Below, one piece after another: positions 26,321-34,786 of a stretch of 64,000 nucleotides of DNA; within the stretch, counting starts at the first letter, position 1, and each line of letters starts with the position of its first letter. The notes below the pieces were generated by a model that did not search any database, was not told the DNA's origin, and was given only the letters and a program-made list of their open reading frames with translations. The position numbers and the translations under genes are program-made. Source of the stretch: Achromobacter sp. MYb9 (GTDB taxonomy: Bacteria > Pseudomonadota > Gammaproteobacteria > Burkholderiales > Burkholderiaceae_B); NCBI RefSeq assembly GCF_002975275.1, contig NZ_PCOQ01000001.1, positions 186,001 to 250,000 of the forward strand. Direction: 5' to 3'.

Positions 26321-26353
26321 AAAAAAGCCGGTCAGGCTAACGCCCTACCGGCT
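26321..26353 (-). terminator. Rho-independent terminator of phaR
   Basis: Read on the minus strand, the stem AGCCGGT/ACCGGCT (26347-26353 with 26326-26332) is followed by a run of six T. It lies 48 bases downstream of the phaR stop. Confidence 0.8.
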
Positions 26354-26400
26354 TCTGGATCAACGGGAAAGGGCCTCGGCCCACCCGCTTGCAGCGGTGA

Positions 26401-26970
26401 TTACTTGCGGCCCGAACCCGGCGGCGTGCTGCCGGGCGTGAACGGGAACGTCGAGAACATCGCGCGCGTCTGGTCCTGCATCTGGTCCTGCATCTGCACG
26501 AACAGGTTCTTGCTCTGGTCGATGTAGTTATTCATCATGTTCTGCAGCATCGGAGTCTGCACATTCATGAACTGGGTCCAGGCTTCGGGCCCGAACTGGC
26601 TGCCGTACAGCCCTTTGGACTGCTCGGCCATGCGGGTCTGGATTTCCATGAAGGCCTGGATGTTCTTCTCAAGGTAAGAACCCATGATGCCCTGCATGGC
26701 GTGGCCGTAGAAACGGATGATCTGCGACAGCATGTTCGACGAGAACATCGGCATGCCGCCGCTTTCCTCTTCCAGGATGATTTGCAGAAGGATGCTGCGC
26801 GTCAGGTCTTCGCCGCTTTTGGCGTCGACCACCTGGAACTCTTCGTTGGCCAGGACCAGTTGCTTGACATCTGCCAGAGTGATGTAGGTGCTGGTCCGGG
26901 TGTCGTATAGGCGACGGTTGGGGTATTTTTTAATCAGGCGCAGGCTGGCGCCGGTTTGTGCTTGCGTCAT
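26401..26970 (-). CDS. phaR: PHB synthesis repressor PhaR
   Basis: A 189-residue regulator with the PHB/PHA accumulation DNA-binding domain at the N terminus (LIKKYPNRRLYDTRTSTYITL), followed by the PHB-binding helices (EESGGMPMFSSNMLSQ, FYGHAMQGIMGSYLEKNI). PhaR represses phasin genes and its own gene, and is released when it binds nascent PHB granules. Near the C terminus a 12-base tandem duplication encodes QMQDQMQDQ. It is the last of the leftward run phaC-phaB-phaR, with its own 121-base upstream gap. Confidence 0.93.
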   Translation of the reverse strand: MTQAQTGASLRLIKKYPNRRLYDTRTSTYITLADVKQLVLANEEFQVVDAKSGEDLTRSILLQIILEEESGGMPMFSSNMLSQIIRFYGHAMQGIMGSYLEKNIQAFMEIQTRMAEQSKGLYGSQFGPEAWTQFMNVQTPMLQNMMNNYIDQSKNLFVQMQDQMQDQTRAMFSTFPFTPGSTPPGSGRK

Positions 26971-27091
26971 GTGTGTCCCCGGATCGGGCGATCTCTAAGA
27001 CTTCGAATAAGGTGGAGTGTAATGCCGGAAGGCCCTGTCCCCGAGGCCTTCCGACGCCTGGAGCCGCCCGATGGCGGCCCGCTGCCCAACA

Positions 27092-27829
27092 TTAGCCCAT
27101 GTGCAGGCCGCCGTTGAGCGAGAAATCCGCGCCGGTCGAAAAGCCCGATTCATCCGAGGCCAGCCACGAGGTCATGGACGCGATTTCCTCGGGTGTTCCC
27201 AGACGGCGAACCGGAATGGTGGCCACGATCTTCTCGAGCACTTCGGGACGGATGGCGCGAACCATGTCCGTGCCGATGTAGCCCGGCGAAATCGTGTTGA
27301 CCGTGACGCCCTTGCTGGCGACTTCCTGAGCCAGCGCCATGGTGAAGCCGTGAATGCCCGCCTTCGCCGTGGAGTAGTTCGTTTGGCCGAACTGGCCCTT
27401 CTGCCCGTTCACCGAGCTGATGTTGATGATCCGGCCCCACTGACGCTCGACCATGCCTTCGATGACCTGCTTGGTCACATTGAACAGACTGTTCAAGTTG
27501 GTATCGATGACCGCGCGCCAATCGTCCGCGGTCATTTTGCGGAACAGACCGTCGCGCGTGATGCCCGCATTATTGACCAGCACATCGACCGGACCCATGT
27601 CGGCCGTGACCCGCTCAAAGGCCGCTACCGTTGATTCCCAGTCGGACACGTTGCCCACCGAGGCATAGAACGTGTAGCCCTGCGCTGCCTGCTCATCCAG
27701 CCATTGCTGGTAATTGCGGCTTGGGCCGCAACCTGCCACCACGCGAAAGCCATCCTTGGCCAAGCGCTGGCAAATAGAGGTGCCGATACCGCCCATCCCG
27801 CCTGTTACGTAAGCCAGTTTTCCGCTCAT
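27092..27829 (-). CDS. phaB: Acetoacetyl-CoA reductase PhaB
   Basis: A 245-residue NADPH-type short-chain dehydrogenase that reduces acetoacetyl-CoA to (R)-3-hydroxybutyryl-CoA for PHB synthesis. Visible features are the cofactor loop TGGMGGIG (9-16), NNAG (86-89), and the catalytic Y152-x3-K156 with S139. The FGQTNYSTAKAG and GYIGTDMV segments are typical of PhaB. It lies 77 bases after phaC. A beta-ketothiolase gene (phaA) is missing from the cluster and must be elsewhere. Confidence 0.93.
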   Translation of the reverse strand: MSGKLAYVTGGMGGIGTSICQRLAKDGFRVVAGCGPSRNYQQWLDEQAAQGYTFYASVGNVSDWESTVAAFERVTADMGPVDVLVNNAGITRDGLFRKMTADDWRAVIDTNLNSLFNVTKQVIEGMVERQWGRIINISSVNGQKGQFGQTNYSTAKAGIHGFTMALAQEVASKGVTVNTISPGYIGTDMVRAIRPEVLEKIVATIPVRRLGTPEEIASMTSWLASDESGFSTGADFSLNGGLHMG

Positions 27830-27906
27830 TGGACTTCCTCCTGTGTGCGACGGACGCCTCGTTGATTAACTTTCTTATTGGCCTGGGTGAACCGCGCATG
27901 GCGGCT

Positions 27907-29544
27907 TCAGGCAGCCCTGACCTTTACATACCTGCCAGGCGCCGGCTCGATCGGCCGGTACTTGGCATTGCCTAATTTTGTACGCGCCTTGACCTGCTTG
28001 CCCGCGTGTCCCGACAGCCATTGCGTCCAGTCGGGCCACCAGCTGCCCGCGTTTTCAGTGGCCTGCGCGAACCAGGCGTTGGGGTCGCCGGGCATGTCGT
28101 GCCCCGCGTGCCCCAGCTTGTCCGCCACCCAGTAGCTGCGGCGCTTCTTGGCGGGCGGATTCACCACGCCGGCGATGTGGCCCGAGGCCCCCAGCACGAA
28201 GCGTTGCGGGCCGCGCAGCAACTGCGTGGAGGCATAGGCCGACACCCAAGGCACGATGTGGTCTTCGCGTGAACCGAATATATACGCCGGCATCGTCAGG
28301 CGCGTCAGGTCCAGCGGCAGGCCGGCGGCTTGCGCGCGGCCCGGCACTTTCAAATTGTTCTCAAGGTAGGTATTGCGGAAGTACCAGGAGAAGAACGGCC
28401 CGGGCAGATTGGTGCTGTCGCCATTCCAGAACAGCAGATCGAACGCGGGCGGCTTCTGGCCCTTCAGGTAGTTGCCCACCACATAGTTCCAGACCAGCTC
28501 GTTGGGCCGCAGGAACGAGAACGTGGTGGCCAGGTCGCGCCCGGGCATCAGCCCGCCGTTACCCAGTTGGTGGTCGCGCAGCAGCGCATGGGCTTCGTCG
28601 ACGAAGACTTTCAGGATGCCGGTGTCGTGGAAATCCAGCAGCGACGTCAGCAGCGTCAGCGACGCCACGGGCTGTTCGCCGCGGGCCTCGGCCAACGCCA
28701 GCGCCGACGCTAGCATCGTGCCGCCCACGCAGAAACCCAGGCCATTGACCTTGGGCTGCTTGGTGATGTCGCTGGCCACGCGCAGCGCCTGCAGCACCGC
28801 GTCGTCCAGATAGTCGGACCAGGTGGCGCGGTCCACGCCATCGGTATCGCTGGCGACGGGATTGCGCCACGAAACCAGGAACACCGTATAGCCCTGCTCG
28901 ACCGCATGGCGCACGAAGGAATTTTCGGGCTGCAAGTCCAGGATGTAGAACTTGTTGATGTTCGGCGGCACGATCACCAACGGCAATTCGTGCACCGTGG
29001 CCGTCGACGGCGCGTACTGGATCAGTTGGAACAGCGTGTTCTCGAACACCACTTCGCCGGGCGTCACCGCCACGTTGCGGCCGATCTCGAACTGCGATTC
29101 GTCGGTCTGGGTGATGCGGCCTTTCTTGACGTCGCCCAGCAGGTTGGCCAACCCTTCGTTCAAGGCGCGTCCCGCGCTTTCCACGATGGATTGCTGGGCG
29201 TCCGGATTCAGCGCCAGGAAGTTCGATGGGGACAGCGCATCGACCCACTGCATGATGGAAAAGCGCAGGCGCTCGCGCATGGGCTCGCTGACCTGGGCCG
29301 CGTCGACCATGCGTTGCATGGCGCGGGCCGACAGCAAATAGGTGTGCGCCAGCAGCAGATGCGAACCGTTGGCGGCCCAGGCATCGCCTGCGAAACGGCG
29401 GTCGGCCAAGGGCGCAAGCGCGCCGCGTCGGGCGTCGTCACAAAGGCGCTGCCACTCGCGAGAGAATTCGGCCTGAATGTCGGCCAGGATTTCCGGTGCC
29501 ACGCTCACCGGTATGGGCCCTGCGGCGGAGAGATTGGCATTCAC
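27907..29544 (-). CDS. phaC: Class I poly(3-hydroxyalkanoate) synthase PhaC
   Basis: A 545-residue enzyme that polymerises 3-hydroxyacyl-CoA on the surface of PHB granules. The catalytic triad is visible: C272 in the lipase-like box GFCVGG, D428 in SREDHIVPW, and H456 in ASGHIAGVVNPP. Length and the absence of a partner subunit gene (phaE, phaR of class IV) put it in class I. The start is a GTG with AAGG about 7 bases upstream. It is first in the phaC-phaB-phaR order on this strand. Confidence 0.94.
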   Translation of the reverse strand: MNANLSAAGPIPVSVAPEILADIQAEFSREWQRLCDDARRGALAPLADRRFAGDAWAANGSHLLLAHTYLLSARAMQRMVDAAQVSEPMRERLRFSIMQWVDALSPSNFLALNPDAQQSIVESAGRALNEGLANLLGDVKKGRITQTDESQFEIGRNVAVTPGEVVFENTLFQLIQYAPSTATVHELPLVIVPPNINKFYILDLQPENSFVRHAVEQGYTVFLVSWRNPVASDTDGVDRATWSDYLDDAVLQALRVASDITKQPKVNGLGFCVGGTMLASALALAEARGEQPVASLTLLTSLLDFHDTGILKVFVDEAHALLRDHQLGNGGLMPGRDLATTFSFLRPNELVWNYVVGNYLKGQKPPAFDLLFWNGDSTNLPGPFFSWYFRNTYLENNLKVPGRAQAAGLPLDLTRLTMPAYIFGSREDHIVPWVSAYASTQLLRGPQRFVLGASGHIAGVVNPPAKKRRSYWVADKLGHAGHDMPGDPNAWFAQATENAGSWWPDWTQWLSGHAGKQVKARTKLGNAKYRPIEPAPGRYVKVRAA

Positions 29545-29667
29545 TTCGACACCTTGTTATCGAGACTTCTCGATTGATGTTGCATTCCGGGTCCTGGACT
29601 GTCAATGCGGGTATACAAGGAGGCCGCCGGGGCGGGCGACAAGCCCGCGCGCAGCCCTTGCGCAAGA

Positions 29668-30432
29668 TCAATCCGGGTGGAGCCAGGCCAGCAGCGCCAT
29701 GCGTCCGGTTTCACCATCGCGCCGGTACGAAAAGAAGCGTTCCGAGTCGGTCACGGTGCACATCCCGCTCAAGGACACCTCTTGTACTCCGGCACGGCGC
29801 AGGCGGAAATCGGCCAATCCGGCGAGGTCTGCCAGCCACTTTCCCGAGAGGCCCGGACGCGGCGTGAAATAGCGGGCGGTAGCGGGATCATCATGGGTGA
29901 AGGCGTCAAGCACGTCCTGGCCCACTTCGAAAACCCGCGGGCCGATGCCGGGGCCGACCCAGGCGCGCCAGCCAGTGGCCGCGGGCACCTTGGCGCGCAT
30001 GGCCGCCAGCGTATGCTCGAGCACGCCACCCGACAAGCCGCGCCAGCCGGCATGCGCCGCGCCCAGCACCTTGCCATCGGCGTCGGCGATGACGACCGGC
30101 AGGCAGTCCGCCACCATGACGGCCAGCACGCGGCCCGGTTGCGACGTGACGCTGGCATCCACCGCCGGTTCGTCCGGCACATCCTGCGCATCGGCGTCCA
30201 CGACGTCGCTGCCGTGCACCTGGCGCAGCCACAGCGGGTCGGCCGGCACCGCGGCGCGCACCCGGCGCCGGTTCTCGGCCACCGTGTCCGGATCGTCGCC
30301 CGCCCGGCGCCCCAGGTTCAGGGTGTCGTGCGGCGCCACGCCCGCGCCGCCTGCGCGCGTGGTGCAGAAATAGCTCACGCCGGCCCATTCCGGGCCCGTT
30401 ACGACAGGCAGGCTGGCGATCACGCGTTCCAT
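29668..30432 (-). CDS. pgeF: Peptidoglycan editing factor PgeF (YfiH family)
   Basis: A 254-residue protein of the YfiH/DUF152 family. It is known in E. coli to remove mis-incorporated amino acids from peptidoglycan precursors and has often been called a polyphenol oxidase or laccase. The metal-binding motifs LRQVHGSDV, VADCLPVVIAD and AAHAGWRGL are intact. The gene starts within the rluD end (13-base overlap), the common rluD-pgeF arrangement, so translation is coupled. Confidence 0.9.
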   Translation of the reverse strand: MERVIASLPVVTGPEWAGVSYFCTTRAGGAGVAPHDTLNLGRRAGDDPDTVAENRRRVRAAVPADPLWLRQVHGSDVVDADAQDVPDEPAVDASVTSQPGRVLAVMVADCLPVVIADADGKVLGAAHAGWRGLSGGVLEHTLAAMRAKVPAATGWRAWVGPGIGPRVFEVGQDVLDAFTHDDPATARYFTPRPGLSGKWLADLAGLADFRLRRAGVQEVSLSGMCTVTDSERFFSYRRDGETGRMALLAWLHPD

Positions 30433-31427
30433 GCGATGTTTTCCTGGACCTGGGTCATGTCCTCGGGCAGCGCGGCGGCGAACTGGACTTCGCCACTACC
30501 GCCCGGGTCATCGAAATGCAGGGCGCGGGCATGCAGCATCTGGCGCTGCGCGCCTGCGATGTTCTTGCCGCCGTAGATCGTGTCGGCCAGCAGCGGATGG
30601 CCCAGGCTGGCCATGTGGACGCGGATCTGGTGGGTGCGGCCCGTTTCCAGGCGGCACACCACTTCGGTGACACGACCGCCGGGATCCACCTGGCCACGGC
30701 GGGCGGGCGCGTAATTGGTAATGGCGGGCTTGGGCGCCACCGGGCGTTCGACGCTCATGCGGATCGGCACGCGGGCATCGCGGCCAATGGCGCGTTCGAC
30801 ACGGCCGGCGCCGGCGATCCAGCCATGCGCCAGCGCCACATATTCGCGGCCCATGCTGCGCGCCTGCAACTGGCGCACCAGGTGCGTCTGGGCGCGCTCA
30901 TTGCGGGCGACCACCATCAGGCCAGAGGTGTCCTTGTCCAGTCTGTGAACGATGCCGGCACGCGCGACGGACGCCAATTCCGGAAAGCGGTACAGCAAGC
31001 CGTTGAGCAGCGTGCCGCTCCAGTTGCCCGCGCCGGGATGCGTGACCAGGCCAGCGGGCTTGTTCACCACGATCCATTCGGGGCTTTCGGCCACGACGAC
31101 GAATTCAACGGGTTCAGGGGTGAAGGCGCGCGCATCGGGCGCCGGCTGGGCCCAGACTTGCAACTCGTCGCCCGGACCGACCGTCTGACGGATCTTGCCG
31201 GGCGCGCCGTTGACGTGCACGTTGCCGGCTTCGATCCAGCCTTGCAGGCGGCTGCGCGAATGGTCGGGCAACAAGCCGGCCAGCACCTTGTCCAGCCGGT
31301 CGGCCTTCACGGTGGAAGGCACGGTTACAAGTTGCGGTTCGCCCCGGTTTCCACTGGGGGTTTCGTCGGAAAGGCCCAGAAGTTCATCGTCGGAAACGAG
31401 ATCTGTGCCGGCGGCTGTATCAGACAT
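30420..31427 (-). CDS. rluD: Ribosomal large-subunit pseudouridine synthase RluD
   Basis: A 335-residue RNA-modifying enzyme that makes pseudouridines in helix 69 of 23S rRNA. An N-terminal S4 RNA-binding domain lies at about 38-85, followed by the RluA-type catalytic domain with HRLDKDTSGL (catalytic D164) and GRTHQIRVH. It carries about 25 extra acidic residues at the front. It diverges from bamD across only 53 bases and overlaps pgeF downstream; the rluD/bamD divergence is conserved in many proteobacteria. Confidence 0.92.
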   Translation of the reverse strand: MSDTAAGTDLVSDDELLGLSDETPSGNRGEPQLVTVPSTVKADRLDKVLAGLLPDHSRSRLQGWIEAGNVHVNGAPGKIRQTVGPGDELQVWAQPAPDARAFTPEPVEFVVVAESPEWIVVNKPAGLVTHPGAGNWSGTLLNGLLYRFPELASVARAGIVHRLDKDTSGLMVVARNERAQTHLVRQLQARSMGREYVALAHGWIAGAGRVERAIGRDARVPIRMSVERPVAPKPAITNYAPARRGQVDPGGRVTEVVCRLETGRTHQIRVHMASLGHPLLADTIYGGKNIAGAQRQMLHARALHFDDPGGSGEVQFAAALPEDMTQVQENIAWNA

Positions 31428-31439
31428 GGAGACAAATCA

Positions 31440-31445
31440 TATAAT
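31440..31445 (+). promoter_or_regulatory. Likely -10 box for bamD
   Basis: A perfect TATAAT lies in the 53-base gap between rluD and bamD, 36 bases before the bamD start codon. No good -35 hexamer was seen 17 bases upstream, which would lie inside rluD. Confidence 0.5.
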
Positions 31446-31480
31446 CAGCCTGCCATGCTAACACCAAGGATACGATTCTC

Positions 31481-32323
31481 GTGATTCACCACTCCGCAGC
31501 TCCCTCGAACCCCGCATCCCGAAGCGGGCCGGTTTTGCGCGTGGTTATCGCGCTATTTGCCGTCATCGTCATCGCCGGTTGCGGCTCGACCAACAGCAAA
31601 TACGACAAGACCACCAACTGGAGCGCCGAACAGCTCTACGCCGACGCCAAGGCCGAAATGTCCTCCGGAGGCTGGAAGGAAGCACGCGAACGCCTGACCG
31701 CCATCGAAAGCCGCTACCCCTTCGGCGTCTACGCCCAGCAAGCCCTGCTTGAACTGGCCTACGTCAACTGGAAAGACGGCGAAAACGAACAGGCCCTGGC
31801 CGCGATCGACCGCTTCCAGCAGCTGTATCCCAACCACCCCGGCACCGATTACGCCCTGTACCTGAAGGGCCTGATCAACTTCACGCCGGCCAGCGCCTTC
31901 ATGAGCAACATCACCGGCCAGGATCCCGCCGAGCGCGACCCCAAGGGGCTGCGGGCGTCTTATGACGCGTTCAATGAACTGATCAAGCGCTACCCGGACA
32001 GCAAGTACACGGTGGACGCCGAAAAGCGCGTGGCATGGCTGGTCAACACCATCGCCATGAACGAAGTCCACGTTGCCCGCTATTACTACGAGCGCGGCGC
32101 CTACGTGGCAGCGGCCAACCGCGCACAAACCGTGATCACCGACTTCGAAGGCGCCCCCGCCACCGAAGAGGCGCTCTACCTGATGGTCGAGTCCTACGAC
32201 AAGCTTGGCATGACGGAACTGAAGAACGACGCGCAACGCGTCTACGACAAGAACTTCCCCAACAGCGACTTCAAGAGCAAGGGTCTGACGGCCGACCGCA
32301 GCTGGTGGAACCCGTTTGATTGA
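31481..32323 (+). CDS. bamD: Outer-membrane assembly lipoprotein BamD
   Basis: A 280-residue lipoprotein of the BAM complex, which inserts beta-barrel proteins into the outer membrane. The GTG start (31481) gives a leader with hydrophobic run VVIALFAVIVIAGC, lipidated at C34. TPR repeats follow (YADAKAEMSSGGWKEARERL, YPFGVYAQQALLELAYVNW, YPNHPGTDYALYLKGL). AAGGA lies about 10 bases upstream. The gene is isolated, with its own promoter and terminator, as expected for an essential gene. Confidence 0.95.
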   Translation: MIHHSAAPSNPASRSGPVLRVVIALFAVIVIAGCGSTNSKYDKTTNWSAEQLYADAKAEMSSGGWKEARERLTAIESRYPFGVYAQQALLELAYVNWKDGENEQALAAIDRFQQLYPNHPGTDYALYLKGLINFTPASAFMSNITGQDPAERDPKGLRASYDAFNELIKRYPDSKYTVDAEKRVAWLVNTIAMNEVHVARYYYERGAYVAAANRAQTVITDFEGAPATEEALYLMVESYDKLGMTELKNDAQRVYDKNFPNSDFKSKGLTADRSWWNPFD

Positions 32324-32395
32324 TGGGTCCGTGTCCGGCTGGCCAGTGCGCGTTTGATTGGCCAGCCAGCGCAATCTCGCCGCATGGGAAAAAGC

Positions 32396-32425
32396 AAAGC
32401 CCCTCGATCGAGGGGCTTTCTTTTT
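32396..32425 (+). terminator. Terminator between bamD and the convergent helicase gene
   Basis: A self-complementary 24-base stem-loop, AAAGCCCCTCGA paired with TCGAGGGGCTTT (32396-32419), is followed by CTTTTTG. An A-rich run on the left side may let it also serve the minus-strand helicase gene. Confidence 0.9.
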
Positions 32426-32470
32426 GTCCGCCGGGGCCACGGGGCCGCCGGAGCCGTTATCCCTGCGGCG

Positions 32471-34573
32471 CTACGCGTCCCCGCCTTCCTGCTTGCGCCG
32501 ATAGAACGCCAGCACCTCCTCCAGTTCGCGCGTCCGCGCGAAAGGCGGCAGGCCGCGCCAAAGGCGCTTGCCGTATGGCTTTTCGACCAGGCGCGCATCT
32601 CCCACCATCAGCACGCCCCAATCCGACTCGGTACGGATCAGACGGCCCGCGCCCTGCTTGAGCGAGATCGCGGCCTCGGGCAACTGGTATTCCGAAAACG
32701 GATTGCCCCCCTCGGCCCGGCACGCGCGCAAGCGCGCTTCGATGACGGGGTCGTCGGGCGGCGCGAACGGCAGTTTGTCGATGGCGACCAGGGTCAGCAC
32801 GTCGCCGGGCAGGTCAATACCTTCCCAGAAACTGGCGCTGCCCACCAGCACCGGATGCTTGAGCTTGCAAAAACGGTCCAACAGGTCGCGGCGCGTGCCC
32901 TCGCCCTGTTTAAGCAGCGGCCAGTCGTGCCCGGCGTCGTCGAAGGCGTCGGCCAGCAAGGTCGCGACCTTGTCGACCGCGCGCAGCGTCGTGCACAGCA
33001 CCAGCGTGCCGCCGGGGCTGGCTTCAAGCAGGGGCAACAGCGTCTGGACGAAACGGTCCAGGAACTGGGGCGATTGCGGTTCGGGCATGCCGCGCGGCAC
33101 GAAAAGCAGCGCCTGCTCGGGGTAGTTGAACGGCGATTCCCACTTGCCGGTGCGGGCGCTGGAAAGCCCCAACTGGCTGGTGAAGTGCGTGAACTCGCCG
33201 TTCACCGACAGCGTGGCCGACGTCATGATCCAGGCCTGGCCCGGCTTGCGGTATTTGGAGAACGCCTGGGCCACCGATAGCGGCGCCGAGTGCAGCCGCA
33301 CGTGGTGCTGACCGTGTTCGACCCAACGCACCGCGGGCCCCGTCCATTGGACGGCCGCGGCGGCCACGCCTTCCAGGATGGAAGCCGGCGTGGCGGGGCC
33401 GTCGCCCAAGTCGGCGGCGGCGGTGGCGTCGGGCGATTGGTCGTCGCGCCCCCAGCCTTCATCGGCCATGCCGGCATCGGCGCGGCCCGGCGTGGCCCAG
33501 CGTTTGAGGCGCACGGAGATTTCAGCGCCGCTGCGTGCAGCAGCCATCAGGTCGGGGTGTTTCTCGGCCACCGCGCCCAAGGCTTTGGTGGCCGTATCCA
33601 CGGCCTCTCGCAGGGCGGCCAGCGCCTCGTCGAATTCCTCGGGGTTGGGGATGGCGTCGAACGTGGCTTTGCGGCCCGGCATCCGGTCCAGCGGCGCACA
33701 GACCAGCCGCAATTCGCGCGCGGCGGTTTCCAGATGGCGACTGACGTCGCTCCATTTGGCGGCTTCGCGCGCGTACGCCAGGCCCGCGACTTCCAGCGCG
33801 CGGCCGAAGTCCATCAGTTGGTGCGTGGACACGCTGCTGCCCAGGAAGCGGGTGGCGGTGTCGGGCAATTGATGGGCTTCGTCGAAGATGACCGTATCGG
33901 CTTCTGGCAACAGGTCGGTCACGCCCTCTTCGCGCAGCACCAGGTCGGCCATGAAAAGCGCGTGGTTGACCACCACCACGTCGGCCTCCTGGGCCTGGCG
34001 GCGTGCCTTGACGACGAAACAGTCGCGGATGCGCGGGCATTCCTGGCCCAGGCAGTTCTCACGCGTGGACGTCACGCGTTGCCAGATGTCGGCGTCTTCG
34101 GGCACCTGGGCGAGATCGCTGCGGTCGCCCGTCTTCGTAATGCCCGCGAAGACCTGGATCTGGCGCAGTTGCTGGATCTCGGTGCGCGATTTCAGCGCGC
34201 GCTCATCGCCCTGCAGGCGTTCAAGGTGATAGTGGCAGACGTAATTGCCGCGGCCCTTGAGCAGCGCCGCCGTCACGGGCGCGGCCAGCGCGGCGCGCAC
34301 GCGCGGCAGATCGCGCGCGAACAACTGGTCCTGAAGCGTGCGGGTGCCGGTAGAGATCAGCACCTTGCCGCCCTGGATGAAGGCGGGTACAAGATAGGCC
34401 CAGGTCTTGCCGATACCGGTGCCCGCTTCCGCCACCAGCGTGGCGCGGTCCTGGATGGCGTCGCCGATGGCCTGCGACAGCTCCACCTGCGAAGGGCGTG
34501 GCTTGTAGCCGGGCATGGCCGTGGCCAGAGGCCCGTCCTCGTCAAAAAATTCGGAAATATCCAGGTCCAGCAT
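32471..34573 (-). CDS. DinG/YoaA-family ATP-dependent DNA helicase
   Basis: A 700-residue superfamily-2 helicase of the iron-sulfur XPD-like group. Walker A is AGTGIGKT (50-57) and the DEAH box is at 231-234. Four cysteines at 113, 174, 179 and 185 fit the iron-sulfur cluster domain between motifs I and II. The C-terminal half carries AGRLIRTESDWG (motif VI). YoaA helps resolve stalled replication forks with the Pol III chi subunit; DinG resolves R-loops. Length and cysteine spacing suit YoaA, but the two cannot be separated with certainty here. It is convergent with bamD. Confidence 0.88.
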   Translation of the reverse strand: MLDLDISEFFDEDGPLATAMPGYKPRPSQVELSQAIGDAIQDRATLVAEAGTGIGKTWAYLVPAFIQGGKVLISTGTRTLQDQLFARDLPRVRAALAAPVTAALLKGRGNYVCHYHLERLQGDERALKSRTEIQQLRQIQVFAGITKTGDRSDLAQVPEDADIWQRVTSTRENCLGQECPRIRDCFVVKARRQAQEADVVVVNHALFMADLVLREEGVTDLLPEADTVIFDEAHQLPDTATRFLGSSVSTHQLMDFGRALEVAGLAYAREAAKWSDVSRHLETAARELRLVCAPLDRMPGRKATFDAIPNPEEFDEALAALREAVDTATKALGAVAEKHPDLMAAARSGAEISVRLKRWATPGRADAGMADEGWGRDDQSPDATAAADLGDGPATPASILEGVAAAAVQWTGPAVRWVEHGQHHVRLHSAPLSVAQAFSKYRKPGQAWIMTSATLSVNGEFTHFTSQLGLSSARTGKWESPFNYPEQALLFVPRGMPEPQSPQFLDRFVQTLLPLLEASPGGTLVLCTTLRAVDKVATLLADAFDDAGHDWPLLKQGEGTRRDLLDRFCKLKHPVLVGSASFWEGIDLPGDVLTLVAIDKLPFAPPDDPVIEARLRACRAEGGNPFSEYQLPEAAISLKQGAGRLIRTESDWGVLMVGDARLVEKPYGKRLWRGLPPFARTRELEEVLAFYRRKQEGGDA

Positions 34574-34786
34574 TACGGCAGCCTAGTGTCGGTCGGCGTC
34601 TATGGTGAACCGGTACCGCGTACGGTTCGGCCGCCAGACACTGATGTGGGAAAGGACCAAATGATACCCGTTGCAGCGCCCGTCTCCGGCGGTCGCAGGG
34701 ACGGATCGGTCCATGTTGGCACGTTCTGTAACAGTGGCTTATGGCACAATCCGCCCCTTGTTTTTCCTTTTTGTCGTCGTATAGAG

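Noticed and set aside
26455-26500. Short tandem repeat at the phaR 3' end as a possible minisatellite
   Set aside because: It is only two copies of 12 bases encoding QMQDQMQDQ, within normal variation for the coiled-coil tail.
27026-27053. Inverted repeat CGGAAGGCC/GGCCTTCCG between phaB and phaR considered as terminator
   Set aside because: It has a 10-base loop and no T-run on either strand, so intrinsic termination is not supported.
33290-34786. N-terminal extension of tex by 499 codons
   Set aside because: It lies antisense to the helicase gene, has no tex-family similarity, and the family start is at 34787.
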